The notes: generated by a model from the letters alone, not told the origin. DNA of 64,000 bases from Eretmocerus hayati (GCA_029851415.1 CM056742.1:78110748-78174747), one strand, 5' to 3'. Positions 37,575 to 49,601 are shown, counted from the stretch's first letter. Translations and numbers: made by a program.

Positions 37575-40500
37575 GGAATTTTTTTAGAACAGGCCAGGAG
37601 GCTCTGTTCTAAAATTTCTCGATCGGGATCGCTTCCTTGTGACGAGAGAGGGTGACTGAATTTTTTGCAGCCCCCCCCCCCAGTGAATGCCGACACCCCC
37701 AAATCGGGGGTTGAAATTCGGGAATTTGTTTAGAAGAGGCCAGGAGGCTCTATTCTAAAATTTCTCGATCGGGATCGCTTTTCCGTGACGAGAGAGGGTG
37801 CCTGAATTTTTTGCACCCCCCCCCCCCCCCGGTGAATGCCGACACCCCCAAATCGGGGGTTGAAATTCGGGAATTTCCCAGAAGCGGCCAGGAGGCTCTG
37901 TTCCAAAATTTCTCGATCGGGATCGCTTTTTCGTGACGAGGGAAGGTGCCTGAATTTTTTGCAGCCCCCCCGGTGAATGCCGACAGCCCCAAATCGGATG
38001 TTGAAATTCGGGAATTTTGGTAGAACAGGCCAGGAAGCTCTGTTCCAAAATTTCTCGATCGGGATCGCTTCCTTGTGACGAGAGAGGGTGACTGAATTTT
38101 TTGCAGCCCCCCCACCTCCCCCGGTGAATGCAGAAATACCCCCCAAATCGGGGGTTGAAATTCGGGAATTTCCCAGAAGCGGCCAGGAGGCTCTGTTCCA
38201 AAATTCCTCGATCGGGATCGCTTTTTCGTGACGAGAGGAGGTGCCTGAATTTTTTGCAGCCCCCCCGGTGAATGCCGACACCCCCAAATCGGGGGTTGGT
38301 AATCGGGAATTTTTTTAAAAACAGGCCAGGAGGCTCTGTCCCATAATTCCTCCTTCGGGATCGCTTTCTTAAGACGAAAGAAGGTGCCTGAATTTTTTGC
38401 AGCCCCCCCGGTGAATGCCGACAGCCCCAAATCGGATGTTGAAATTCGGGAATTTTGGTAGAACAGGCCAGGAAGCTCTGTTCCAAAATTTCTCGATTGG
38501 GATCGCTTTCTTGTGACGAGAGAGGGTGCCTGAAATTTTTTGCAGCCCCCCGCGGTCGATGCCGACACCCCCAAATCGGGGGTTGAGATACGGGAATTTT
38601 TTTAGAACAGGCCAGGAGGCTCTGTTCCAAAATTTCTCGATCGGGATCGCATTCTTGTGACGAGAGAGGGTGCCTGAATTTTTTGCAGCCCCCTCCCCCC
38701 CGGTGAATGCCGACACCCTCAGATCGGGGGTTGAAATTCGGGAATTTTTTTAAGAACGAGCCAGGCGGCTCTGTTCCCAAAATTTCTCCATTGGGATCGC
38801 TTTCTTGTAACGAAGGAAGGTGCCTGAATTTTTTGCAGCCCCCCCCCCCTGTGAATGCCGACACCCTCAGATCGGGGGTTGAAATTCGGGAATTTTAATA
38901 AGAACGGGCCAGGAGGCTCTGTTCCGAAATTTCTCGATTGGGATCGCTCTCTTGTGATGGGAGAGGGTGCCTGAATTTTTCGCAGCCCCCCCGGTGAATG
39001 CCGACACCCCCAAATCGGGGATCTGAAAATGAAACCCCCAGATGGGGGGCTGAAATTCGGGAATTTTAATAAGAACGGGCCAGGAGGCTCCGTTCCAAAA
39101 TTTCTCGATTGGGATCGCTCTCTTGTGATGGGAGAGGGTGTCTAAATTTTTCGCAGCCCCCCCGGTGAATGCCGACACCCCCCGAAATCGGGGGTTGGAA
39201 TTCGGGATTCTTTTAGAAGAGGCCAGGAGGCTCTGTTCCAAAGATTCTCGATCGGGATCACTTTTTTGTGGTGAGAGAAGGTGCCTGAATTTTTTGCAGC
39301 GCCCCCGGTGGATGCCGACACCCCCAAATCGGGGTTGCATTCCGGGAAATTTTCAAAGAACGGGCCAGGAGGCTCTGTTCCAAAGATTCTCGATCGGGAT
39401 CGCTTTTTTTGTGGTGAGAGAAGGTGCCTGAATTTTTTGCAGCCCCCCCGTCGGATGCCGACACCCCCAAATCGGGGTTTGAAATTCGGGGATTTTTTTA
39501 GAAGAGGCCAGGAGGCTCTGTTCCAGGATATCTCGATCGGGATCGCTTCCTAGTGACTAGAGAGGATGCCTGAATTTTTTGCAGCCCCCCCCCCCCCCCC
39601 GTCGGATGCCGACACCCCCAAATCGGGGTTTGAAATTCGGGGATTTTTTTAGAACAGGCCAGGAGGCTCTGTTCCAAAATTTCTCGATTGGGATCGCTTC
39701 CTCGTGACGAGAGAGGGTGCCTGGATTTTCTGCAGCCCCCCGGTGGATTCCGACAACCCCAAATCGGGGGTTGAATTTCGGGAATTTTTTAAAGAACGGG
39801 CCAGGAGGCTCTGTTCCAAAATTGATCTATTGGGATCGCTCTTTTGTGACGGAAAGAGGTGCCTAAATTTTTCTCAGTCCCCCCCCCCCCCAGCCCGTCG
39901 AATGCCGACACCCCCAAATCGGATGTTGGAATTCGGGAAATTTTTTAGAACAGGCCAGGAGGCTCTGTTCCAAAATTTCTCGATTGGGATCGCTTTTTTG
40001 TGACGATAGAGGGTGCCTGTAATTTTTGCAGCCCCCCGGTGAATGCCGACGTCCCCAAATCGGGGGTTGAAGTTCGGGAATTCTTTTAAAAACAGGCCAG
40101 GAGGCTCTGTACCGGAATTTCTCCTCCGGGATCGCTTTCTTGAGACGAAAGAAGGTGCCTGAATTTTTTGCAGCCCCCCCCTTCCCCCGGTGAATGCCGA
40201 CAACCCCAAATCGGGAGTTGAAATCCGGGAATTCTAATAAGAACGGGCCAGGAGGCTCTGTTCCAAAATTTCCCGATTGGGATCGCTTTCTTGTGATGAG
40301 AGAGGGTGCCTGAATTTTTTGCAGCACCCCGGTGAATGCCGACACCCCCAAATCAGGGATTTGAAAATGAAACCCCCAGGTCGGGGGTTGAAATTCGGGA
40401 ATTTTAATAAGAACGGGCCAGGAGGCTCTGTTCCAAAATTTCTCGATTGGGATCGCTTTCTTGTGACGAGAGAGGGTGCCTGAAATTTTTTGCAGCCCCC

Positions 40501-40812
40501 CGCGGTGGATGCCGACACCCCCAAATCGGGGGTTGAGATACGGGAATTTTTTTAGAACAGGCCAGGAGGCTCTGTTCCAAAATTTCTCGATCGGGATCGC
40601 ATTCTTGTGACGAGAGAGGGTGCCTGAATTTTTTGCAGCCCCCCCCCCCAGTGAATGCCGACACCCCCAAATCGGGGGTTGAAATTCGGGAATTTTTTTG
40701 AGAACGGGCCAGGAGGCTCTGTTCCAAAATTTCTCCATTGGGATCGCTTTCTTGTAATGGAGGGAGATGCCTGAATTTTGTGCAGCCCCCCCCCCCCCCC
40801 CCAAGTGAATGC
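37575..40812 (+). repeat. 3.2-kb block, copy 2 (offset 3894 then 3722 bp)
   Basis: This is the partner of 33680-37080, and the two copies are nearly head to tail. It lacks one long-form monomer: near 39170 a long-form unit passes directly into the ACACCCCCCGAAATC unit. Confidence 0.85.
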
Positions 40813-41410
40813 CGACACCCCCAAATCGGGGGTTGGAATTCGGGAATTTTTTCAGAACAGGCCAGGAGGCTCTGTTCTAAAATTTCTCGATCGGGATCGC
40901 TTCCTTGTGACGAGAGAGGGTGACTGAATTTTTTGCAGCCCCCCCCCCCCAGTGAATGCCGACACCCCCAAATCGGGGGTTGAAATTCGGGAATTTGTTT
41001 AGAAGAGGCCAGGAGGCTCTGTTCTAAAATTTCTCGATCGGGATCGCTTTTCCGTGACGAGAGAGGGTGCCTGAATTTTTTGCAGCCCCCCCCCCCCCCC
41101 GATGAATGCCGACACCCCCAAATCGGGGGTTGAAATTCGGGAATTTCCCAGAAGCGGCCAGGAGGCTCTTTTACAAAATTTCTCGATCGGGATCGCTTTT
41201 TCGTGACGAGGGAAGGTGCCTGAATTTTTTGCAGCCCCCCGGTGAATGCCGACAGCCCCAAATCGGATGTTGAAATTCGGGAATTTTGGTAGAACAGGCC
41301 AGGAAGCTCTGTTCCAAAATTTCTCGATCGGGATCGCTTTTTCGTGACGAGAGAAGGTGCCTGAATTTTTTGCAGCCCCCCCGGTGAATGCCGACACCCC
41401 CAAATCGGGG

Positions 41411-43411
41411 GTTGGTATTCGGGAATTTTTTTAAAAACAGGCCAGGAGGCTCTGTCCCATAATTCCTCCTTCGGGATCGCTTTCTTAAGACGAAAGAAGG
41501 TGCCTGAATTTTTTGCAGCCCCCCCCCCCCGGTGAATGCCGACAGCCCCAAATCGGATGTTGAAATTCGGGAATTTTGGTAGAACAGGCCAGGAAGCTCT
41601 GTTCCATAATTTCTCGATCGGGAACGCTTCCTTGTGACGAGAGAGGGTGACTGAATTTTTTGCAGCCCCCCCCCCCCCCCGGTGAATGCCGACAACCCCC
41701 GAAATCGAGGGTTGGAATTCGGGATTCTTTTAGGAGAGGCCAGGAGGCTCTGTTCCAAAGATTCTCGATCGGGATCGCTTTTTTGTGGTGAGAGAAAGTG
41801 CCTGAATTTTTTGCAGCCCCCCCGGTGGATGCCGACACCCCCAAATCGGGGGTTGCATTCCGGGAATCTTTCAAAGAACGGGCCAGGAGGCTCTGTTCCA
41901 AAGATTCTCGATCGGGATCGCTTTTCTGTGGTAAGAGAAGGTGCCTGAATTTTTTGCAGCCCCCCCGGTGAATGCCGACACCCCCAAATCGGGGTTTGAA
42001 ATTCGGGGATTTTTTTAGAAGAGGCCAGGAGGCTCTGTTCCAGAATATCTCGATCGGGATCGCTTCCTTGTGACTAGAGAGGATGCCTGAATTTCTTGCA
42101 GCCCCCCCCCCCCCGGTGAATGCCGACACCCCCAAATCTTGGGTTGAGATTCGGGAATTTTTTGAGAACAGGCCAGGAGGCTCTGTTCCAAAATTTCTCG
42201 ATTGGGATCGCTTCCTCGTGACGAGAGAGGGTGCCTGGATTTTCTGCAGCCCCCCCGGTGGATGCCGACAACCCCAAATCGGGGGTTGAATTTCGGGAAT
42301 TTTTTAAAGAACGGGCCAGGAGGCTCTGTTCCAAAATTGATCCATTGGGATCGCTCTTTTGTGACGGAAAGAGGTGCCTGAATTTTTCTCAGCCCCCCCC
42401 CCCCCCCAGGGCCCGTCGAATGCCGACACCCCCATATCGGATGTTGGAATTCGGGAAATTTTTTAGAACAGGCCAGGAGGCTCAGTTCCAAAATTTCTCG
42501 ATCGGGATCGCTTTTTTGTGACGATAGAGGGTGCCTGTAATTTTTGCAGCCCCCCGGTGAATGCCGACGTCCCCAAATCGGGGGTTGAAGTTCGGGAATT
42601 CTTTTAAAAACAGGCCAGGAGGCTCTGTACCAAAATTTCTCCTCCGGGATCGCTTTCTTGAGACGAGAGAAGGTGCCTGAATTTTTTGCAGCCCCCCCCT
42701 TCCCCCGGTGAATGCCGACAACCCCAAATCGGGCGTTGAAATTCGGGAATTTTAATAAGATCGGGCCAGGAGGCTCTGTTCCAAAATTTCTCGATTGGGA
42801 TCGCTTTCTTGTGATGAGAGAGGGTGCCTGAATTTTCTGCAGCCCCCACGGTGAATGCCGACACCCCCAAATCGGGGATTTGAAAATGAAAGCCCCAGAT
42901 CGGGGGTTGAAATTCGGGAATTTCAATAAGAACGGGCCAGGAGGCTCTGTTCCAAAATTCCTCGATTGGGATCGCTTTCTTGTGACGAGAGAGGGTGCCT
43001 GAATTTTTTGCAGCCCCCCCGGTGAATGCCGAAACCCCCAATTCGGGGGTTGAAATACGGGAATTTTTTTAGAACAGGCCAGGAGGCTCTGTTCCAAAAT
43101 TACTCGATCGGGATCGCTTTCTTGTGAAGAGAGAGGGTGCCTGAATTTTTTGCAGCGCCCCCCTTCCCCCGGTGAATGCCGACAACCCCAAATCGGGAGT
43201 TGAAATACGGGAATTTTGAGAATTTTTTTTAGCCCCCCCCCCCAGTGAATGCCGACACCCCCAAATCGGGGGTTGAAATACGGGAATTTTTTTAGAACGG
43301 GCCAGGAGGCTCTGTTCCAAAATTTCTCAATTGGGATCGCTTTCTTGTGACGAGAGAGGGTGCCTGAATCTTTGCAGCCCCCCGGTGAATGCCGACGTCC
43401 CCAAATCGGGG
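41411..43411 (+). repeat. 2.0-kb higher-order repeat (14-mer), copy 1
   Basis: Taking GTTGGTATTCGGG as the unit start, copies begin at 41411, 43412 and 45410, a spacing of 2001 and 1998 bp. That is about 14 monomers of 142.7 bp. Using the rare AAATCTTGGGTTGAG variant instead (42134, 44131, 46128) gives 1997 each time. Copies look nearly identical, so spurious minus-strand frames (for example the 705-codon frame at 42015-44132) also recur. Confidence 0.92.
43201..43245 (+). repeat. Internally deleted monomer junction
   Basis: The unit reads GGGAATTTTGAGAATTTTTT and then goes straight into AGCCCCC. The GAACAG/CTGTTC arm, the CGATC arm and the pyrimidine/purine arm are absent, a loss of about 80 bases. 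The deletion joins the T tract after GGGAA to the T tract before GCAG, so AATTTTTT microhomology probably mediated it. The identical junction is found one higher-order period later. Confidence 0.85.
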
Positions 43412-45409
43412 GTTGGTATTCGGGAATTTTTTTAAAAACAGGCCAGGAGGCTCTGTCCCATAATTCCTCCTTCGGGATCGCTTTCTTAAGACGAAAGAAG
43501 GTGCCTGAATTTTTTGCAGCCCCCCCCCGGTGAATGCCGACAGCCCCAAATCGGATGTTGAAATTCGGGAATTTTGGTAGAACAGGCCAGGAAGCTCTGT
43601 TCCATAATTTCTCGATCGGGAACGCTTCCTTGTGACGAGAGATGGTGACTGAATTTTTTGCAGCCCCCCCCCCCCCCGGTGAATGCCGACAACCCCCGAA
43701 ATCGAGGGTTGGAATTCGGGATTCTTTTAGAAGAGGCCAGGAGGCTCTGTTCCAAAGATTCTCGATCGGGATCGCTTTTTTGTGGTGAGAGAAGGTGCCT
43801 GAATTTTTTGCAGCCCCCCCGGTGGATGCCGACACCCCCAAATCGGGGGTTGCATTCCGGGAATCTTTCAAAGAACGGGCCAGGAGGCTCTGTTCCAAAG
43901 ATTCTCGATCGGGATCGCTTTTCTGTGGTGAGAGAAGGTGCCTGAATTTTTTGCAGCCCCCCCGGTGAATGCCGACACCCCCAAATCGGGGTTTGAAATT
44001 CGGGGATTTTTTTAGAAGAGGCCAGGAGGCTCTGTTCCAGAATATCTCGATCGGGATCGCTTCCTTGTGACTAGAGAGGATGCCTGAATTTTTTGCAGCC
44101 CCCCCCCCCCCGGTGAATGCCGACACCCCCAAATCTTGGGTTGAGATTCGGGAATTTTTTGAGAACAGGCCAGGAGGCTCTGTTCCAAAATTTCTCGATT
44201 GGGATCGCTTCCTCGTGACGAGAGAGGGTGCCTGGATTTTCTGCAGCCCCCCCGGTGGATGCCGACAACCCCAAATCGGGGGTTGAATTTCGGGAATTTT
44301 TTAAAGAACGGGCCAGGAGGCTCTGTTCCAAAATTGATCCATTGGGATCGCTCTTTTGTGACGGAAAGAGGTGCCTGAATTTTTCTCAGCCCCCCCCCCC
44401 CCCCCAGGGCCCGTCGAATGCCGACACCCCCATATCGGATGTTGGAATTCGGGAAATTTTTTAGAACAGGCCAGGAGGCTCAGTTCCAAAATTTCTCGAT
44501 CGGGATCGCTTTTTTGTGACGATAGAGGGTGCCTGTAATTTTTGCAGCCCCCCGGTGAATGCCGACGTCCCCAAATCGGGGGTTGAAGTTCGGGAATTCT
44601 TTTAAAAACAGGCCAGGAGGCTCTGTACCAAAATTTCTCCTCCGGGATCGCTTTCTTGAGACGAGAGAAGGTGCCTGAATTTTTTGCAGCCCCCCCCTTC
44701 CCCCGGTGAATGCCGACAACCCCAAATCGGGCGTTGAAATTCGGGAATTTTAATAAGATCGGGCCAGGAGGCTCTGTTCCAAAATTTCTCGATTGGGATC
44801 GCTTTCTTGTGATGAGAGAGGGTGCCTGAATTTTCTGCAGCCCCCACGGTGAATGCCGACACCCCCAAATCGGGGATTTGAAAATGAAAGCCCCAGATCG
44901 GGGGTTGAAATTCGGGAATTTCAATAAGAACGGGCCAGGAGGCTCTGTTCCAAAATTCCTCGATTGGGATCGCTTTCTTGTGACGAGAGAGGGTGCCTGA
45001 ATTTTTTGCAGCCCCCCCGGTGAATGCCGAAACCCCCAATTCGGGGGTTGAAATACGGGAATTTTTTTAGAACAGGCCAGGAGGCTCTGTTCCAAAATTA
45101 CTCGATCGGGATCGCTTTCTTGTGAAGAGAGAGGGTGCCTGAATTTTTTGCAGCGCCCCCCTTCCCCCGGTGAATGCCGACAACCCCAAATCGGGAGTTG
45201 AAATACGGGAATTTTGAGAATTTTTTTTAGCCCCCCCCCCCAGTGAATGCCGACACCCCCAAATCGGGGGTTGAAATACGGGAATTTTTTTAGAACGGGC
45301 CAGGAGGCTCTGTTCCAAAATTTCTCAATTGGGATCGCTTTCTTGTGACGAGAGAGGGTGCCTGAATCTTTGCAGCCCCCCGGTGAATGCCGACGTCCCC
45401 AAATCGGGG
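43412..45409 (+). repeat. 2.0-kb higher-order repeat (14-mer), copy 2
   Basis: This is the second full copy of the 14-mer, 1998 bp long. It differs from copy 1 by scattered substitutions and C-tract lengths only. Both carry the same internally deleted monomer. Confidence 0.92.
45199..45243 (+). repeat. Internally deleted monomer junction, second copy
   Basis: This is the same junction as at 43201, 1998 bp downstream. Sharing it shows that the deletion preceded duplication of the 14-mer, which makes it a good tag for counting these higher-order units. Confidence 0.85.
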
Positions 45410-46889
45410 GTTGGTATTCGGGAATTTTTTTAAAAACAGGCCAGGAGGCTCTGTCCCATAATTCCTCCTTCGGGATCGCTTTCTTAAGACGAAAGAAGGT
45501 GCCTGAATTTTTTGCAGCCCCCCCCCGGTGAATGCCGACAGCCCCAAATCGGATGTTGAAATTCGGGAATTTTGGTAGAACAGGCCAGGAAGCTCTGTTC
45601 CATAATTTCTCGATCGGGAACGCTTCCTTGTGACGAGAGATGGTGACTGAATTTTTTGCAGCCCCCCCCCCCCGGTGAATGCCGACAACCCCCGAAATCG
45701 AGGGTTGGAATTCGGGATTCTTTTAGAAGAGGCCAGGAGGCTCTGTTCCAAAGATTCTCGATCGGGATCGCTTTTTTGTGGTGAGAGAAGGTGCCTGAAT
45801 TTTTTGCAGCCCCCCCGGTGGATGCCGACACCCCCAAATCGGGGGTTGCATTCCGGGAATCTTTCAAAGAACGGGCCAGGAGGCTCTGTTCCAAAGATTC
45901 TCGATCGGGATCGCTTTTCTGTGGTGAGAGAAGGTGCCTGAATTTTTTGCAGCCCCCCCGGTGAATGCCGACACCCCCAAATCGGGGTTTGAAATTCGGG
46001 GATTTTTTTAGAAGAGGCCAGGAGGCTCTGTTCCAGAATATCTCGATCGGGATCGCTTCCTTGTGACTAGAGAGGATGCCTGAATTTTTTGCAGCCCCCC
46101 CCCCCCCCGGTGAATGCCGACACCCCCAAATCTTGGGTTGAGATTCGGGAATTTTTTGAGAACAGGCCAGGAGGCTCTGTTCCAAAATTTCTCGATTGGG
46201 ATCGCTTCCTCGTGACGAGAGAGGGTGCCTGGATTTTCTGCAGCCCCCCCGGTGGATGCCGACAACCCCAAATCGGGGGTTGAATTTCGGGAATTTTTAA
46301 AGAACGGGCCAGGAGGCTCTGTTCCAAAATTGATCCATTGGGATCGCTCTTTTGTGACGGAAAGAGGTGCCTGAATTTTTCTCAGCCCCCCCCCCCCCCA
46401 GGGCCCGTCGAATGCCGACACCCCCATATCGGATGTTGGAATTCGGGAAATTTTTTAGAACAGGCCAGGAGGCTCAGTTCCAAAATTTCTCGTTCGGGAT
46501 CGCTTTTTTGTGACGATAGAGGGTGCCTGTAATTTTTGCAGCCCCCCGGTGAATGCCGACGTCCCCAAATCGGGGGTTGAAGTTCGGGAATTCTTTTAAA
46601 AACAGGCCAGGAGGCTCTGTACCAAAATTTCTCCTCCGGGATCGCTTTCTTGAGACGAGAGAAGGTGCCTGAATTTTTTGCAGCCCCCCCCTTCCCCCGG
46701 TGAATGCCGACAACCCCAAATCGGGCGTTGAAATTCGGGAATTTTAATAAGATCGGGCCAGGAGGCTCTGTTCCAAAATTTCTCGATTGGGATCACTTTC
46801 TTGTGATGAGAGAGGGTGCCTGAATTTTCTGCAGCCCCCCCGGTGAATGCCGACACCCCCAAATCGGGGATTTGAAAATGAAAGCCCCA
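45410..46889 (+). repeat. 2.0-kb higher-order repeat, copy 3, cut by the gap
   Basis: About three quarters of the 14-mer is present before the N run. It includes the AAATCTTGGG and CCCCCATATCGG marker units. The copy that should contain the deleted monomer would fall beyond the gap, so the true number of 14-mers is unknown. Confidence 0.9.
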
Positions 46890-46989
46890 NNNNNNNNNNN
46901 NNNNNNNNNNNNNNNNNNNNNNNNNNNNNNNNNNNNNNNNNNNNNNNNNNNNNNNNNNNNNNNNNNNNNNNNNNNNNNNNNNNNNNNNN
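46890..46989. other. Assembly gap, 100 N
   Basis: The run is exactly 100 N, the customary placeholder for a gap of unknown size. The left edge stops inside a long-form monomer after GAAAGCCCCA. The right edge resumes at GACAACCCC of a different monomer subfamily. The amount of missing satellite, and whether the two sides are truly adjacent, cannot be judged. Confidence 0.98.
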
Positions 46990-48261
46990 GACAACCCCAA
47001 ATCGGATGTTGAAATTCGGGAATTTTTGTAGAACAGGCCAGGAGGCTCTGTTCCAAAATTTCTCGATCGGGATCGCTTTCTTATATCGAAAGAAGGTGCC
47101 TGAATTTTTTGCAGCCCCTCCGGTGGATGCCGACAACCCCAAATCGGGGTTGAAATTCGGGAATTTTTTTAGAAGAGGCCAGGAGGCTCTGTTCCGAAAT
47201 TTCTCGATCGGGATCGCTCTTTTGTGACGAGAGAAGGTGCCTGAATTTTTTGCAGCCCCCCCGGTGAATGCCGACACCCCCAAATCGGATGTTGAAATTC
47301 GGGAATTCTTGTAGAACAGGCCAGGAGGCTCTGTTCCGAAATTTCTCGATCGGGATCGCTTTCTTATAACGGAAGAAGGTGCCTGAATTTTTCGCAGCCC
47401 CCCCGGTGGATGCCGACACCCCCAAATCGGGGTTGAATTCGGGAATTTTTTTAGAAGAGGCCAGGAGGCTCTGTTCCAAAATTTCTCGATCGGGATCGCT
47501 CTTTTGTGACGAGAGAAGGTGCCTGAAGTTTCTGCAGCCCCCCCGGTGAACGCCGACAGCCCCAAATCGGGGGTTGAAATTCGGGAATTTTTTCAGAAGA
47601 GGCCAGGAGGCTCTGTTCCGAAATTTCTCGTTCGGGATCGCTCTTTTGTGACGAGAGAAGGTGCCTGAATTTTTTGCAGCCCCCCCGGTGGATGCCGACA
47701 CCCCCAAATCGGATGTTGAAATTCGGGAATTTTTGTAGAAGAGTCCAGGAGGCTCTGTTCCAGAATTTCTCGATCGGGATCGCTTTCTTATAACGAAAGA
47801 AAGTGCCTGAATTTTTCGCAGCCCCCCCGGTGGATGCCGACACCCCCAAATCGGGTTTGGAATTCGGGAATTTTTTTGAAGAGGCCAGGAGGCTCTGTTC
47901 CAAAATTTCTTGATCGGGATCGCTCTTTTGTGACGACAGAAGGTGCCTGGATTTTTTGCAGCCCCCCGGTGAATGCCGACACCCCCAAATCGGGGGTTGA
48001 AATTCGCGATTTTTTCTAGAAGAGGCCAGGAGGCTCTGTTCCGAAATTTCTCGATCGGGATCGCTTTCTTGTGACGCAAGGAGGTGCCTGATTTTTTTGC
48101 AGCCCCCCCGTCGCATGCCGACACCCCCACATCGGGGGTTGAAATTCGGGAATTCTCTTAGAAGAGGCCAGGAGGCTCTGTTCCGAAATTTCTCGATCGG
48201 GATCGCTCTTTTGTGACGAGAGAAGGTGCCTGAATTTTTTGCAGCCCCCACGGTGAATGCC
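46990..48261 (+). repeat. 1,272-bp higher-order repeat (9-mer), copy 1
   Basis: Starting at GACAACCCCAAATCGGATG, nine monomers follow in the order: CTTATATCGAAAG unit; GGGGTTGAAATTC unit; ATTCTTGTAG/CTTATAACGGAAG unit; GGGGTTGAATTCG unit ending GTGAACGCC; ACAGCCCC unit; GTAGAAGAG unit; TTTTTTGAAGAGG unit; AATTCGCGATTT unit; and CACATCGGGGG unit ending CCCACGGTGAATG. The series then restarts at 48262. Nine monomers in 1272 bp average 141.3 bp. Confidence 0.9.
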
Positions 48262-49601
48262 GACAACCCCAAATCGGATGTTGAAATTCGGGAATTTTTG
48301 TAGAACAGGCCAGGAGGCTCTGTTCCAAAATTTCTCGATCGGGATCGCTTTCTTATATCGAAAGAAGGTGCCTGAATTTTTTGCAGCCCCCCCGGTGGAT
48401 GCCGACACCCCCAAATCGGGGTTGAAATTCGGGAATTTTTTTAGAAGAGGCCAGGAGGCTCTGTTCCGAAATTTCTCGATCGGGATCGCTCTTTTGTGAC
48501 GAGAGGAGGTGCCTGAATTTTTTGCAGCCCCCCCGGTGAATGCCGACACCCCCAAATCGGATGTTGAAATTCGGGAATTCTTGTAGAACAGGCCAGGAGG
48601 CTCTGTTCCGAAATTTCTCGATCGGGATCGCTTTCTTATAACGGAAGAAGGTGCCTGAATTTTTCGCAGCCCCCCCGGTGGATGCCGACACCCCCAAATC
48701 GGGGTTGAATTCGGGAATTTTTTTAGAAGAGGCCAGGAGGCTCTGTTCCAAAATTTCTCGATCGGGATCGCTCTTTCGTGACGAGAGAAGGTGCCTGAAG
48801 TTTCTGCAGCCCCCCCGGTGAACGCCGACAGCCCCAAATCGGGGGTTGAAATTCGGGAATTTTTTCAGAAGAGGCCAGGAGGCTCTGTTCCGAAATTTCT
48901 CGTTCGGAATCGCTCTTTTGTGACGAGAGAAGGTGCCTGAATTTTTTGCAGCCCCCCCGGTGGATGCCGACACCCCCAAATCGGATGTTGAAATTCGGGA
49001 ATTTTTGTAGAAGAGGCCAGGAGGCTCTGTTCCAGAATTTCTCGATCGGGATCGCTTTCTCATAACGAAAGAAAGTGCCTGAATTTTTCGCAGCCCCCCC
49101 GGTGGATGCCGACACCCCCAAATCGGGGTTGGAATTCGGGAATTTTTTTGAAGAGGCCAGGAGGCTCTGTTCCAAAATTTCTTGATCGGGATCGCTCTTT
49201 TGTGACGACAGAAGGTGCCTGGATTTTTTGCAGCCCCCCCGGTGAATGCCGACACCCCCAAATCGGGGGTTGAAATTCGCGATTTTTCCTAGAAGAGGCC
49301 AGGAGGCTCTGTTCCAAAATTTCTCGATCGGGATCGCTTTTTTGTGACAAGAGAAGGTGCCTGAATTTTTTGCAGCCCCCCCCTCCCGGTGAATGCCGAC
49401 ACCCCCAAATCGGGGGTTGAAAATCGGGATTTTTTTTAGAAGAGGCCAGGAGGCTCTGTTCCAAAATTTCTTGATTGGGATCGCTTTCTTGTGACGCAAG
49501 GAGGTGCCTGATTTTTTTGCAGCCCCCCCGTCGCATGCCGACACCCCCACATCGGGGGTTGAAATTCGGGAATTCTCTTAGAAGAGGCCAGGAGGCTCTG
49601 T
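48262..49601 (+). repeat. Higher-order repeat (10-mer variant), copy 2
   Basis: This has the same series as 46990-48261 through the AATTCGCGATTT unit. One additional monomer then carries the interrupted C tract CCCCCCCTCCCGG and the GTTGAAAATCGGG variant, before the CACATCGGGGG unit. Further anchor positions of the same series are about 53444, 55739, 57442, 58714 and 62180. Confidence 0.85.

Larger units (their letters stand above)
1221..46889 (+). repeat. Satellite array, left block (about 142-bp monomers)
   Basis: This is a continuous head-to-tail array of one monomer family. Homology to the unit begins at about 1221 with CTCTGTT, in mid-monomer, and runs unbroken to the gap. The standard unit is 141-143 bp when its C tract is 7 long. 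Tract variation (about 4 to 24) is the main source of length change, and a 171-bp long form is common. All copies are in the same orientation, and I saw no inverted monomer and no inserted mobile element. Point differences define many monomer types whose order recurs at multi-kilobase offsets, which shows that multi-monomer blocks were duplicated. The unit length is close to nucleosomal DNA, as in many centromeric or pericentromeric satellites, but chromosomal location cannot be told from this window. Confidence 0.97.

Noticed and set aside
42015..44132. 705-codon minus-strand open frame, with many similar long frames across the array
   Set aside because: It passes through about 15 satellite monomers. 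The unit is not a multiple of three, so the peptide rotates through three unrelated registers, and C-tract length changes would break any frame. No start context, signal or domain is seen.
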